Below, piece after piece: positions 8,970 through 17,682 of a DNA stretch of 64,000 bases. Made by a program: the position numbers and the translations under genes. The DNA is from CAZPNX01 sp964518765 (lineage in GTDB: Bacteria > Edwardsbacteria > AC1 > EtOH8). The notes under the pieces are model-generated. The model had not been told where the DNA came from. It saw nothing but the letters and a program-made list of their open reading frames with translations, and made no database searches. The stretch is taken from positions 1 to 64,000 of the forward strand of contig CAZFJC010000002.1 of assembly GCA_964518765.1 (NCBI GenBank). The letters are read 5' to 3'. How positions within the stretch are numbered: position 1 is the first letter of the stretch; the number at the start of each line of letters is the position of its first letter.

Positions 8970-10688
8970 CAGGTTTTCTTTTGCATACTGCCTCTGCACG
9001 AAGTCTTTGGCGAAGGCCAGCAGGTCCTCCCAGGTCTTGACCGGGTAGATCCTCCATCCCTGCTGCTCGGCGAAGGCCAGGTGCTTGTTACGCCTCCAGT
9101 CCCCCTGCCAGAGGTTCAGCACCATCGAGCCCCCGCCCCCGGCCCGCTCTAGGGCCATGGCGGCAATGTCGGCTCCTGGAACGCCCCTCTCGTCCTTGGC
9201 ATAGATGGTGTCGATCCCCTCGTCGGATATGTGCAGGATGTGCACCCTGCGGGCGTTGACTGGGCGGTCCTGATAGGTATCCCGCAGGACGTGCAGGGGG
9301 AAGGCGGTGCTTCCGCCGATGAAGTCGGTGATTACCGCTAGAATCAACTTCTCGTCGTCGGTAAAGCCCTCGGTGGTCTTGAACTGCCGGGAGCCGCTCC
9401 ACAGGGTGGCCTGAACCCAGGAGCCGGCCCTCAGCGCCGAAAGCGAGATGATGGCACCGGCCAGGGCCAAAAACGAGAGCTGAGTCCGCGGGTTGGGCAT
9501 GGAGCCCGAAGAGTCGATATACAGATCCAAGTCCACCGGCTCCTTCTCCCTATCGAAGCCCGAGTCCGCCCCGTAGCGCGTCTCCAGGGCCGTCACCCCG
9601 GGGATGATGACCGGGCTTCGCATGGCGCTCTCCAGCCAGTTGACCCGGTCCAGCGGGTCGCCCACCCCCCAGACGTCGAAGCCTTCGGGCATGGTTTCGG
9701 AGCGTTGTTTGAGTTCCCGGGTGGGAAAGGGCACCAGGTGCGGCACGGCCCGCTCCCGGTAGTAGCGCGAGGCCATCTCGGCCTCGCTCAGGTTTATGCC
9801 CATGGCCCTGAGGAGCTGGCCGTACTCGAACGGCTCGCGGAAGTTGCCCCCGGAGCTACCCCTCTGGCTGGTGCTTTCCTTCGACGGGCCCTTGCCTTCG
9901 CTCTCCTCGGCCGGGTGCACCGAGTCCGCGATCTCGTCGGGGTCGATCTCGGCCAGTCCGCCGGGCAGCTCCTCGCCCGGCCCCAGCTTGGCGGCGTCCA
10001 TCAGTCGCCCGTACATCTGCCGGTTCTGCTTCAGGCTCTCCAGCAGGTAGGGCAGGCACAGGGCGGCGAAGCGGCCCGAGCCCCGCACCCAGTCCCCGGC
10101 GAAGTTGCGTACCACCCGGTTTCCCAGCTGGGCGTCGCCCTCCATCTCGGTGGTGATGTCGCCCCTGGCCAGCGTCCCCCTCCCCAGGCCCCATAGGATC
10201 TCGTAGACCCTCATATAGAAGCGCCAAAGCGGATCGGCCCCGTCGTTCTCCATGGCCCGGTAGATGGCATCCATCCTCAGGCCCCGCTGGCGGAAAAGCC
10301 TGTCATTTATCAGCAGGTCGGTGTAGAGGTTGCCTACCATCGGGGCCATGGCCTCCACCGTGGGCAGCATCCGCCGCATCCGGGCCAGCATCCGGCCCAT
10401 ATCGGCCAGGTCCGCCGGACACAGCACATGGTGTCCGATCTCGTGGCCCAGGATCTCCAGCGGCAGCCCCTGAAGGCCGAGCTTCGCAATGGTCTTCGGC
10501 GAGAGCACGATGCGGTGGTCGGTCAGCCGGATGGCGGCGAAGGTACCGGCCAGCCCCTGCTCTTCCTCCTGCTCCGGGCTTTGGCAGAAAACCGGCTCGG
10601 GCAGTCGCAGAAACATGCCCCAGAGCCCCAGGGCCTCGGGCCAGCGTGACATCCAGGCCTGCCGAAAACCTTCCGGCCGGTCAGCCAT
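8946..10688 (-). CDS. VWA-domain protein with metallopeptidase-like HExxH motif
   Basis: About 580 residues. The N-terminal half carries H-E-I-G-H-H at about residue 82, in a helix like that of zinc metallopeptidases, plus a nearby D-L-A-D. The C-terminal half is a von Willebrand A domain with a full MIDAS start, D-L-Y-I-D-S-S-G-S-M, at about residue 392. This architecture matches the VWA-like proteins that pair with MoxR ATPases. The start is uncertain: ATGs at 10748, 10715 and 10688 are in frame; the last falls one base past the upstream stop and is used here. The predicted zinc site might be active or structural. Confidence 0.82.
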   Translation of the reverse strand: MADRPEGFRQAWMSRWPEALGLWGMFLRLPEPVFCQSPEQEEEQGLAGTFAAIRLTDHRIVLSPKTIAKLGLQGLPLEILGHEIGHHVLCPADLADMGRMLARMRRMLPTVEAMAPMVGNLYTDLLINDRLFRQRGLRMDAIYRAMENDGADPLWRFYMRVYEILWGLGRGTLARGDITTEMEGDAQLGNRVVRNFAGDWVRGSGRFAALCLPYLLESLKQNRQMYGRLMDAAKLGPGEELPGGLAEIDPDEIADSVHPAEESEGKGPSKESTSQRGSSGGNFREPFEYGQLLRAMGINLSEAEMASRYYRERAVPHLVPFPTRELKQRSETMPEGFDVWGVGDPLDRVNWLESAMRSPVIIPGVTALETRYGADSGFDREKEPVDLDLYIDSSGSMPNPRTQLSFLALAGAIISLSALRAGSWVQATLWSGSRQFKTTEGFTDDEKLILAVITDFIGGSTAFPLHVLRDTYQDRPVNARRVHILHISDEGIDTIYAKDERGVPGADIAAMALERAGGGGSMVLNLWQGDWRRNKHLAFAEQQGWRIYPVKTWEDLLAFAKDFVQRQYAKENLTTPKSLP

Positions 10689-10689
10689 G

Positions 10690-11799
10690 CTATCTATTTC
10701 CGTCGTCTTTTCCATGGACTTGTCCGGGTAAGCCGACAATATAGACACGGTAGGACAAGGGGTGCGTAAAATATATAGTGTTGCCGAACTGCACTGAGGC
10801 GGTCGTTGGTATGTCCTCCCGGCCCCAGGGAAAACCAGTCTTCGAAAGGTTCACGATTTTTTCAGCAGCGAAGCATTTGCCGCAGGTTCGGAATCCGTCC
10901 TTTTGCAGCGCCAGTTCCGCGGCCGGTGGCTTGCCTACCGCCTTCGGGTCAGCGTCCGGTTCATTCAGCAGGAATGTCCCCCAGCGGTCGGCAAAGAGCC
11001 TGAAAGCGGCCTGCCCGTCGACGGCCAGCACCCCGCCTTCCCCAAGCTTGAGCGTCGGGGGTGCCTTGAACTGGCCGCCATATCCTCGCCAGCCCCCGGC
11101 GGAGGTGAGATAGACCTGCGGCGGTTCCGCGTTTATGGCCTGGGCGGCCGGATCATGCCATGGGTCGGCGGAGAGCGACTCGATGTCTTTGGCCGGGTCG
11201 GCGACGCTTCCGGATTTATCGAGTCCGAGCAACAGCGAGGCGGCCTGCCGGGACAGGCCGGTCAGTGCCCGCAGGGCCGCCGGCCGGTACTGGGGCATGC
11301 CGGCCAACCAGGCCGCCGCCAGGCCTGCTTTCAGGAAATCGTCCATGCCGAAGACCGCGGCGCCGCAACGGGCCATTAGGCCCAGCCAGGCCGAGAGCGT
11401 CTCGTCGGATTTCGCTGACGTCGTCTCCATGGCGGCAGCTGCCGATCTGACGAAGCGCTCCGGGTCCTGGGCCACCGGCCCGGGAAAGGTGGACAACATG
11501 GACGCCAGACCTTTCTCCAAGCCACCGCCCTCCTCGCCCAAACTGCCACGGCTCCAAAGATCAAGGGCGGCCAAAAATATTCCCCGAACCACGGTGCCGG
11601 CCGACTCCCTCAGCTTGGAGTCCTTGAGGATAGGGCTGACGGCCGCCTCGGCCAGCGACCCGAATAACTGCAGGAAATCATCGGCCCTCGACTCCGGGTG
11701 CCTGCCGGCGCGCTGGTGGTAGAGCCGGTTCAGCTCGTCCCGCCGGCACTCCAGGATCCTGGCCAGCTCCGGCGATATCATCCCTTCCACTTGAGCCAT
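10690..11799 (-). CDS. Unknown 369-residue protein between moxR and VWA genes
   Basis: No family recognised. Residues 1-190 look helical (A-R-I-L-E-C-R-R-D-E-L-N-R-L, A-A-L-R-A-L-T-G-L). The C-terminal third is different, with glycine-rich beta-like sequence and a C-G-K-C pair near residue 320 that could bind a metal. Its start overlaps the moxR 3' end by 22 bases; a second ATG at 11781 would form an ATGA overlap with the moxR stop. Such tight coupling implies it is made in step with MoxR and is probably a subunit or substrate adaptor. Confidence 0.75.
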   Translation of the reverse strand: MAQVEGMISPELARILECRRDELNRLYHQRAGRHPESRADDFLQLFGSLAEAAVSPILKDSKLRESAGTVVRGIFLAALDLWSRGSLGEEGGGLEKGLASMLSTFPGPVAQDPERFVRSAAAAMETTSAKSDETLSAWLGLMARCGAAVFGMDDFLKAGLAAAWLAGMPQYRPAALRALTGLSRQAASLLLGLDKSGSVADPAKDIESLSADPWHDPAAQAINAEPPQVYLTSAGGWRGYGGQFKAPPTLKLGEGGVLAVDGQAAFRLFADRWGTFLLNEPDADPKAVGKPPAAELALQKDGFRTCGKCFAAEKIVNLSKTGFPWGREDIPTTASVQFGNTIYFTHPLSYRVYIVGLPGQVHGKDDGNR

Positions 11800-13361
11800 C
11801 TCAGGTAGCTGGTGTAGCGCTGATGCAGGTACTTGAGCTTGAGGACGTCGTCGAACATCGGCCCGTGAAGCTTGCGGTTCTTCTGGTATGATTCCATCAG
11901 CCGCTCGATCTTGACCAGCTCCGCCTCGGCCTGCTTGGCCGGCACCCCCTCCAGCCCGCGCTCGAAGGCGGCCGAGAGGTCGGCCACCGGGTCGCTGTGG
12001 TCCAGCCCCATCTGGTCATATTCGGCGCAGGACAGGTCCCACAGCCTGCGGATCCAGCTCACCCGGTCGGTGCGGTAGACGGCGTTGCCCGGCTCGTCGA
12101 AGAAGGGCGAGGCCTGGTTCTGGGCCAGCTTGTCGTGGAGCACGAAGGGTAGCATGTTGCGCAGATCTTCGACAGAAACCTCGGCCTGGCCCCGGAACCA
12201 GCTGAGGGCTTTGGTATACACCAGGCAGGTCATGATGGCCCGAACCGACAGGCCGTTGGCCGTCTGGCCGCCGATGTCCCGAGCCCGGCTCTTGCCCGTC
12301 TCCTGCATGGCTACCGTCTTCAGGTCGGCGCCGGAGAGCCGGACGTTGTCCTTGGTCTTGTACTCCAGCTGGACGGCCGCCGGCTCCATGAACTCGAACT
12401 GGGCGGCGAAGTGCTCCAGCCGGCGCCGCAGTGCCTCGGGGAACTCCACCTCAAGTATCTCCCTCTCGGCCCGGTCCAGCTCGGCCGCGGTGAACACGAT
12501 CTCCGGGGGCACCATCTCCTCGGGCCGGGCCCCGGCCTCGATCCGGGCCAAAAGGTCCTTGATGAACCGGGTGTTGAAGTGCAGGGCCCGCACCACCACG
12601 TCGATGCGGTCGCGCAGGGCCTCGATCACCTGGTAGGTGCCGCCGCCGGCGTCGTCGTTGGCCGTCAGATACCAGGCGGCCTCAGGGCACTGGTAGACCT
12701 GGTCCAAAAGCTCGGCGTAGTTGTCGGCCATCACCGTCAACAGGGCCGACTGGGTGCGGGTGGGGATGCGGTTGTACTCGTCGATGATCTTGACCCGCAT
12801 GGCCAGCCACTTGCGCCAGGCGATGCGGATGGACTCCATGCTCTCGGCCTTCATGAGATCGGAGGGCAGGGGGTTGCCTAAAAGGTCGGAGACGGTCATC
12901 TGGGGCTGGCCATGCTGGATGGCCCGCTTCAGCTCCTGTAGGGAGTAGCCGGCCAGCACCCCCATCAGCACGGCGCTGGCGGTCTTGCCCCGCCCCGGCC
13001 CGCCGATGAACAGGCACTTTCGTCGGGCGGCCAGCGTCAGGATGGGCAGCAGCACGAAGCTGGAATAGCTCTGGTCCGAGGGGAAGCGGAGGACGGCCTT
13101 GGAGTCGCCCAGCTGGTACTCGGGCGAGGGCCCGTCCAGGTACTCGATGTCGTAGAACGGAGTGATGATGGCGTTGTTGGTTACCCAGTAGTAGGCCTGC
13201 CTCATCTTCTCGTCCAAGGCGGTCTCAGCCTGCTTCTCCTCCGATCCCGCCGCCTTCGGCTCCCTATAAAGGTCGGCAACGTCGAACTCGCGCCGCCTGG
13301 GCTTCTTGGCCGGCAAGGTCGGCGCCTCCGAGACCTTGGAGATCTTCTTTTTGTAGTCCAT
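11778..13361 (-). CDS. MoxR-family AAA+ ATPase
   Basis: A 527-residue AAA+ protein. Walker A is G-G-P-G-R-G-K-T with Lys126, and Walker B is K-I-I-D-E-Y with Asp194, followed by N-R-I-P-T-R-T-Q-S-A-L-L and a sensor-like T-A-N-D-D. MoxR ATPases work as chaperones that remodel or load metals into partners, usually with a VWA protein; the VWA partner is two genes downstream. The N-terminal 60 residues are basic and look disordered. The ATG at 13361 has an AAGGCG ribosome site 8 bases upstream and is preferred to in-frame starts at 13391 and 13385. It has its own promoter and a leader of about 135 bases. Confidence 0.88.
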   Translation of the reverse strand: MDYKKKISKVSEAPTLPAKKPRRREFDVADLYREPKAAGSEEKQAETALDEKMRQAYYWVTNNAIITPFYDIEYLDGPSPEYQLGDSKAVLRFPSDQSYSSFVLLPILTLAARRKCLFIGGPGRGKTASAVLMGVLAGYSLQELKRAIQHGQPQMTVSDLLGNPLPSDLMKAESMESIRIAWRKWLAMRVKIIDEYNRIPTRTQSALLTVMADNYAELLDQVYQCPEAAWYLTANDDAGGGTYQVIEALRDRIDVVVRALHFNTRFIKDLLARIEAGARPEEMVPPEIVFTAAELDRAEREILEVEFPEALRRRLEHFAAQFEFMEPAAVQLEYKTKDNVRLSGADLKTVAMQETGKSRARDIGGQTANGLSVRAIMTCLVYTKALSWFRGQAEVSVEDLRNMLPFVLHDKLAQNQASPFFDEPGNAVYRTDRVSWIRRLWDLSCAEYDQMGLDHSDPVADLSAAFERGLEGVPAKQAEAELVKIERLMESYQKNRKLHGPMFDDVLKLKYLHQRYTSYLRWLKWKG

Positions 13362-13498
13362 GTTTTTTCGCCTTCGTATGTTCATCCGCACTTAGCGGCT
13401 GGACCCTGAAGGAACCGACGCCCGTCGATCCCTTTTCAGCGCCGGCTCCAGCCCTCCGGGCTGGATCAACCATCCGGAGCGCTCGCGGCTACAAGGAC
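13362..13498 (-). other. Structured leader of the moxR transcript
   Basis: Between the predicted transcription start and the moxR ATG lie about 135 GC-rich bases. They contain the hairpin CCAGCCC-GGA-GGGCTGG around 13448-13464 and other short complementary stretches. No long reading frame or known riboswitch is recognised. Confidence 0.35.
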
Positions 13499-13504
13499 GA
13501 AATA

Positions 13505-13533
13505 AGGATACATCTAAAACGATCCTAAATCAA
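13505..13533 (-). promoter_or_regulatory. Sigma-70-type promoter of the moxR unit
   Basis: On the minus strand TTGATT (13528-13533) is separated by 17 bases from TATCCT (13505-13510). It sits immediately after the terminator at 13538-13566, which suits the first gene of a new unit. Confidence 0.55.
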
Positions 13534-13537
13534 GAAG

Positions 13538-13566
13538 AAAAGCCGCATCCTTTGGATGCGGCTTTT
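13538..13566. terminator. Strong bidirectional intrinsic terminator
   Basis: A perfect 13-base stem, AAAAGCCGCATCC with GGATGCGGCTTTT, with a 3-base loop. On the minus strand it is followed by CTTCTT. It closes minus-strand transcripts arriving from the decayed frame and tRNA side and insulates the moxR promoter. Confidence 0.85.
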
Positions 13567-13653
13567 GGGTGAGCTTGGTTTTTCGGCCTACTGTCGAACT
13601 ATCCAATCCCCAGCTCTGTTGTGGTGGGCCGGCTGCTGTCTTTTCGCGGTCGA

Positions 13654-13899
13654 TCACCTGCTCTTGCCCTTTCTCCCGGGGTCCCTTTTCTCATCTGGCT
13701 TACCCCGATTCTCCGGCTTGGCCGGCTGTCTATCGGCCGGCGCCGGCTTCCTCAGCAGGCCCTCCATGATCTGTAGTTTCTGCCTCTACTTCCTAGCCTC
13801 GCTCTGCGCCTGCTCATGCACCTCCTCCCCTCAACCAATTAATGCCATTGGCCGCCTAGACGGCAACGAATTCACCGCCTTTTTAAAATCCGGAACCAT
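13654..13899 (-). pseudogene. Decayed small reading frame with two in-frame stops
   Basis: From an ATG at 13899 the minus strand reads M-V-P-D-F-K-K-A-V-N, then after 22 residues a TGA and after 15 more a TAG, continuing in the same frame to a TGA at 13654. The segments between stops look protein-like (G-E-E-V-H-E-Q-A-Q-S-E-A-R-K, then R-Q-K-L-Q-I-M-E-G-L-L-R-K), charged and coiled-coil-like, ending in a basic Pro/Lys/Arg tail. The opposite strand has an open frame full of Cys, Ser and Leu, as expected for the antisense of a coding frame. It is followed by a terminator. A short ORF from the internal ATG in I-M-E-G-L-L could still be made (37 residues). Function unknown. Confidence 0.35.
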
Positions 13900-13904
13900 C
13901 TCAT

Positions 13905-13936
13905 AAAAGAAGACCCCTGGCATTATGCCAAGGGTC
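13905..13936 (-). terminator. Intrinsic terminator after tRNA-Asn
   Basis: On the minus strand GACCCTTGGCA, a short loop and TGCCAGGGGTC form an 11-base stem (13912-13936, one wobble pair), followed by TTCTTTT. It begins six bases after the tRNA 3' end. Confidence 0.82.
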
Positions 13937-13941
13937 TAAAC

Positions 13942-14016
13942 TGGCTCCAGCGGGAGGGCTCGAACCTCCAACAACCCGGTTAACAGCCGGGGGCTCTACC
14001 ATTGAGCTACGCTGGA
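13942..14016 (-). tRNA. tRNA-Asn (anticodon GTT)
   Basis: The minus strand folds as a standard tRNA: acceptor TCCAGCG pairs with CGCTGGA, the anticodon stem CCGGC/GCTGT-region flanks loop bases with anticodon GTT, and the T loop reads GGTTCGAACC. The discriminator is G and CCA is encoded. Length is 75 bases including CCA. Confidence 0.96.
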
Positions 14017-14127
14017 TCTTTTATTTTGGGAAAGAACAGGGCCTGCGGCAACCCGGATACTCGCAGAAGATAATTATAATCCATTTCGGCTTTCCGTGTC
14101 AAGCGGTCGCCCCAGGGCCGCTTACTG

Positions 14128-14156
14128 TTGACTTGGCCCCGGGTTTGTGGTATTTT
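14128..14156 (+). promoter_or_regulatory. Promoter of the SPFH-protein gene
   Basis: TTGACT (14128-14133), 17-base spacer, TATTTT (14151-14156). An upstream in-frame TTG at 14133 lies inside this promoter, which supports the ATG at 14196 as the true start. Confidence 0.6.
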
Positions 14157-14195
14157 ACCCCGATAGCAATCAATCCATTCATCGAGGCTACGAAC

Positions 14196-15089
14196 ATGCT
14201 TATCGCCGCCATCATCGCCGCCGCCTTCGTCTTCCTGTTGGGCATCCGCATCGTCCGCCCGGTGGAGAAGGGGGTCATCGAGCGCCTGGGCCGCTTCCGC
14301 CAGGTGGCCGACCAGGGCTTCCACTGGATCATCCCCTTCATCGACGTCATGCGCAAGGTGAACACCACCGAGCAGATGGTGGACGCCATGCCCCAGGAGG
14401 TGATCACCATGGACAACCTCAACGCCATGGTGGACGCCCAGGTCTACTTCAAGGTCAAGCGGGACGACGAGAGCGTCAAGAGCTCCCTCTACAACGTCAA
14501 CAACTACCGGGTGCAGATCGTGGCCCTGGCCCGCACCACCCTGCGCAACGTCATCGGCAATCTGTCGCTCAAGGACGCCAACAGCAAGCGGGGCGAGCTC
14601 AACGGCCAGCTCCAGGGGACCATGCAGCACGAGACCCGCAACTGGGGCATCGAGATCGTCCGCACCGAGCTCAAGGAGATCATGCCGCCCCAGGACGTCC
14701 AGGAGACCATGAACAAGGTGGTCAAGGCCCAGAACGAGAAGATCGCCGCCGTGGACTTTGCCACCGCCACCGAGACCCAGGCCGACGGCGCCCGCCGGGC
14801 CAAGATCAAGGAGGCCGAGGGCGTGGCCCAGTCCATCGTCCTACGGGCCAACGCCGAGGCCGAAGCCAAGATCGCCATCGCCCGGGCCGAGGCCGAGGCC
14901 ATCCGGCTGGTGTCCGAGGCCGCCCAGAAGCACTTTGTGGGCAACGCCCAGGTGTGGAAGCAGCTGCTGGTGGCCGAGAGCACCCTCAAGGATAACGTCA
15001 AGTACTACATACCCCAGGGGACTTCCCTGGTGCAGGTGGTTTCCGAGGCGGCCGGCCTGACGCCCATCATGGTGGAGAATAAGAAATAG
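14196..15089 (+). CDS. SPFH-domain membrane protein (stomatin/slipin type)
   Basis: A 297-residue protein with one N-terminal membrane helix (L-I-A-A-I-I-A-A-A-F-V-F-L-L) followed by the SPFH domain: R-P-V-E-K-G-V-I-E-R-L-G-R-F, then a helical Ala/Glu-rich segment (A-E-A-E-A-K-I-A-I-A-R-A-E-A-E) that mediates oligomers. Family members scaffold membrane microdomains and regulate proteases. The ATG at 14196 has GAGG 8 bases upstream. No NfeD-type partner protease is adjacent, so it belongs with the QmcA/slipin group rather than the NfeD operon type. Confidence 0.9.
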   Translation: MLIAAIIAAAFVFLLGIRIVRPVEKGVIERLGRFRQVADQGFHWIIPFIDVMRKVNTTEQMVDAMPQEVITMDNLNAMVDAQVYFKVKRDDESVKSSLYNVNNYRVQIVALARTTLRNVIGNLSLKDANSKRGELNGQLQGTMQHETRNWGIEIVRTELKEIMPPQDVQETMNKVVKAQNEKIAAVDFATATETQADGARRAKIKEAEGVAQSIVLRANAEAEAKIAIARAEAEAIRLVSEAAQKHFVGNAQVWKQLLVAESTLKDNVKYYIPQGTSLVQVVSEAAGLTPIMVENKK

Positions 15090-15092
15090 CCC

Positions 15093-15392
15093 ATGCTGAT
15101 CAAGATCCTCGGTTTCCTGGCCGGCTTCCTGACCACGGTCAGCTTCCTGCCCCAGGTGGTCAAGAGCCTGCGCACCCGCCATATGGACGATTTCAATCTC
15201 CTCTTCATCCTGCTGATGCTGGCGGGGCTGGCCCTGTGGACCGTCTACGGCTTCCTGCTGGGCCAGCTGCCGCTGATCGTGGCCAACGGGGTGACCATCG
15301 CCCTCAACCTGATCCTGCTTTGGCTCAAGCTGGAGGACATGGCACGAAGTGGGAAAAAATACCGCAAGGCAAAAACGGCCGGGGACGAATAG
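15093..15392 (+). CDS. SemiSWEET-type sugar transporter
   Basis: A 99-residue protein with three membrane helices. The first ends in the PQ motif (S-F-L-P-Q-V-V-K-S), followed by T-R-H-M-D-D-F-N and N-G-V-T-I-A-L-N. This is the single triple-helix bundle that dimerises to move sugars passively. It starts three bases after the SPFH stop. A glycosidase-like gene follows, so sugar uptake is a plausible role. Confidence 0.88.
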   Translation: MLIKILGFLAGFLTTVSFLPQVVKSLRTRHMDDFNLLFILLMLAGLALWTVYGFLLGQLPLIVANGVTIALNLILLWLKLEDMARSGKKYRKAKTAGDE

Positions 15393-15441
15393 GACACCCG
15401 CCGGAACACGGCTTTCGCCAACCGCCAAATTCAACAACTTT

Positions 15442-17613
15442 ATGAACCCGGTTGCCCCGCTCCATCGCATCGCCATAATGATCTGCGCCCTGGCGCTGGC
15501 CCTGCTGTCGCTCAGCCTTAACGGAAGCTCCCGTGATTCGAGCCTTTCGCTGGCCACCGACCGGGCCGAGTACCTGCGCTATCAGCTGGTACGGCTCGAG
15601 GCCCGGCCGGACTCATCTCTATTTATTGATAGTATCCGATCCCCCGTGGCCAGAGTCTACCACGCCGACACCCTGGTGGCGGGGCCGGGGCAGATGGACT
15701 CGGTGGCGCTGAAATGGGATCCGTCTTCCCGCACCTGGCGGGGGACGTGGGCCCCTCCCTGGAATCCGCCGCTGGGGGTTTATAAGGTCCTGGTATCCCT
15801 GGCAATCTCCGACACCCAGCAGCTGTACAACTCGGCCTCCTTCTCGCTTAAGGCTCGGACACCCCGGAAGGCAGATGACGGCTTCTGTGTCATGACCATC
15901 GAGAGCGCCGGCAACATGCTCAACGCCAAGCTCCCCTCCCTTTCCGGAAAGCCTAAGCGATGGCAGAACTTCGCCGAGTGGGCCCGCTTTCTTGGAGCCG
16001 ACGCCGTCTGGTACTCGGTGGGCTGGACCATCGAGGGCCAGCGCGGCATCGACGACAGGAACCCATGGGTCAAGGACAACTTTCGGGTCTTCCCCAAGCT
16101 GGCCGCAGAGTGCCGGGCCCAGGGCCTCAAGTTCGGCGGCTACGTGGGAAGCTACCTGCTCTGGGGGCCAGACCTCAGAAAGCTCAAGTACCATTACTCC
16201 CTGGAGTCATCCAAGGGGCGGGTCTACCCCAACCACCACGTGGACCTGGACGATCCCAAGCGCAGGGCCGATATCGTCTCGGTGCTTAAAAAGCTGGAGG
16301 AGGACCCCAACGTCGACTTCATCGGGTTGGACTACATCCGGCCCGGCGCCGGCGGCTTCGAGTCGGTGGATTCCTTCGCCGTCCTGATGAACATCGACGT
16401 CCCCAAAAACTGGGCTCGGATGACCCAGCGCCAGCGCATCCTGTGGGTGGCCCAGCGGGTCAGGCCCCTCTCCTATACTCCGGTGCATCTGCGGTGGCAG
16501 TGGTGGCAGGCCCACCGCTCGGCCCTGGCCCTGGATTGCATCCTGGCCGAGGCCAAAGTGACCAAGCCGGTCTGGGGCTTCACCCTGGGCTGGGACAAGG
16601 GGCACGAGCACGGCCAGGACCCGCCTATGATGAGCGACGCTGGCCTGGACATCGACGCCGTCATGCTCTACGAGTCCAACGGCGGGCATTGCTTCAATAT
16701 GACCAACCAATGGTCGAAATACCTGGCTGGACACGAGGTACAGATCATCGCCGGACAGCAGGTGGATTGGGACCTGCTGCAGAAAAGCACCAATCCCCCG
16801 GCCCCGGAGGAGATGTACCTCAGACACACCGACGCCATCCGCGGGCTCGCCGGCCGTTACCCCATCAAAGGCCTTTTCTGGCACGACCTGTTCCGCGGCC
16901 TCAGGGGCCGCAAGGGGCCGCATTCCAGCTTGGAATGGCTGATAGCCGGGGCCTCGGCCTTCACCAAGGTTCGCGAGGAGCTGGGGCTGATGCCCATCTC
17001 GGCCAGGCTCTCCGACCAGGGTGGCCGCCTCAGCCTCCGCCTGGCCTGCCATGCGCCCCTGGCCGGACTTAGCATAAAGGGGTTGACTGCTAATTCGCCG
17101 GTGGCGGTAGAACAACTGGACAGCCTTAAGGCGGACACGGCCATCGTTTTGGGCCGGAAGCCGGCCAAGGGCCTGGCCGCCTACCGGCTTTCCTGGGGAG
17201 ACGGCCCCAGAAACCAGTACGTGCTTTTCGCCTACTTTCCCAGGACCTACGCGCAGCAGCCCTTCCGCCGCCTGCAGTCGTTCCGGGCCGGGGGCGACGT
17301 CCTGATAGTTAATGGCCCTGGTTCCAATCGTGCCTCGGCCGTTGACTCTTTGGGCCGTTACCTTCGTTCCCTGGGGCTATCGGTCAACCGGGCGCCATGG
17401 GACAGCCTGGAGCCGGGGCTGGAGCACAAGTACGGCAAACTGGTGGCAGTGGGCGGCGACAGCCTGCCGGCAGGCCTTATTAAGCGCTGGAACGGAAGGC
17501 TGGCGCTTTATGTTAACCGGCTGCCGGATCCGGGAAACTGCCAGGCAGGGGTGGAATACGTCATGGATCTGGACGGATTAACATCGATGTTCTGGCTTAA
17601 GGCCCGTCCCTGA
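15442..17613 (+). CDS. Secreted glycosidase-like TIM-barrel protein
   Basis: A 723-residue protein with a signal peptide (residues 1-30). Residues 30-130 are a beta domain. Residues 130-500 look like a GHL10/putative glycoside hydrolase TIM barrel: A-E-W-A-R-F-L-G-A-D-A-V-W-Y, G-G-Y-V-G-S-Y-L-L-W-G near 230, N-V-D-F-I-G-L-D-Y-I-R-P-G near 290 and D-A-V-M-L-Y-E-S-N-G near 410. The C-terminal 200 residues are a beta domain with a small Rossmann-like end. No T9SS-type tail is seen. The ATG at 15442 directly precedes the hydrophobic run and is preferred to an earlier start inside the SemiSWEET gene. The substrate is unknown. Confidence 0.7.
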   Translation: MNPVAPLHRIAIMICALALALLSLSLNGSSRDSSLSLATDRAEYLRYQLVRLEARPDSSLFIDSIRSPVARVYHADTLVAGPGQMDSVALKWDPSSRTWRGTWAPPWNPPLGVYKVLVSLAISDTQQLYNSASFSLKARTPRKADDGFCVMTIESAGNMLNAKLPSLSGKPKRWQNFAEWARFLGADAVWYSVGWTIEGQRGIDDRNPWVKDNFRVFPKLAAECRAQGLKFGGYVGSYLLWGPDLRKLKYHYSLESSKGRVYPNHHVDLDDPKRRADIVSVLKKLEEDPNVDFIGLDYIRPGAGGFESVDSFAVLMNIDVPKNWARMTQRQRILWVAQRVRPLSYTPVHLRWQWWQAHRSALALDCILAEAKVTKPVWGFTLGWDKGHEHGQDPPMMSDAGLDIDAVMLYESNGGHCFNMTNQWSKYLAGHEVQIIAGQQVDWDLLQKSTNPPAPEEMYLRHTDAIRGLAGRYPIKGLFWHDLFRGLRGRKGPHSSLEWLIAGASAFTKVREELGLMPISARLSDQGGRLSLRLACHAPLAGLSIKGLTANSPVAVEQLDSLKADTAIVLGRKPAKGLAAYRLSWGDGPRNQYVLFAYFPRTYAQQPFRRLQSFRAGGDVLIVNGPGSNRASAVDSLGRYLRSLGLSVNRAPWDSLEPGLEHKYGKLVAVGGDSLPAGLIKRWNGRLALYVNRLPDPGNCQAGVEYVMDLDGLTSMFWLKARP

Positions 17614-17623
17614 AAGGCCCACC

Positions 17624-17652
17624 TTGACAAGCCAGAAAAATTTGGTTATACT
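17624..17652 (+). promoter_or_regulatory. Strong sigma-70-type promoter of the PorV/PorQ-like gene
   Basis: TTGACA (17624-17629), 17-base spacer, TATACT (17647-17652). The ATG is at 17683, giving a leader of about 24 bases. Confidence 0.75.
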
Positions 17653-17682
17653 TATAATCTAATCACTGACTGGCAACAGGTT

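Noticed and set aside
13556..13906. Plus-strand frame of 116 codons
   Set aside because: Product full of Cys, Ser and Leu with no domain; the opposite strand has a more protein-like though broken frame.
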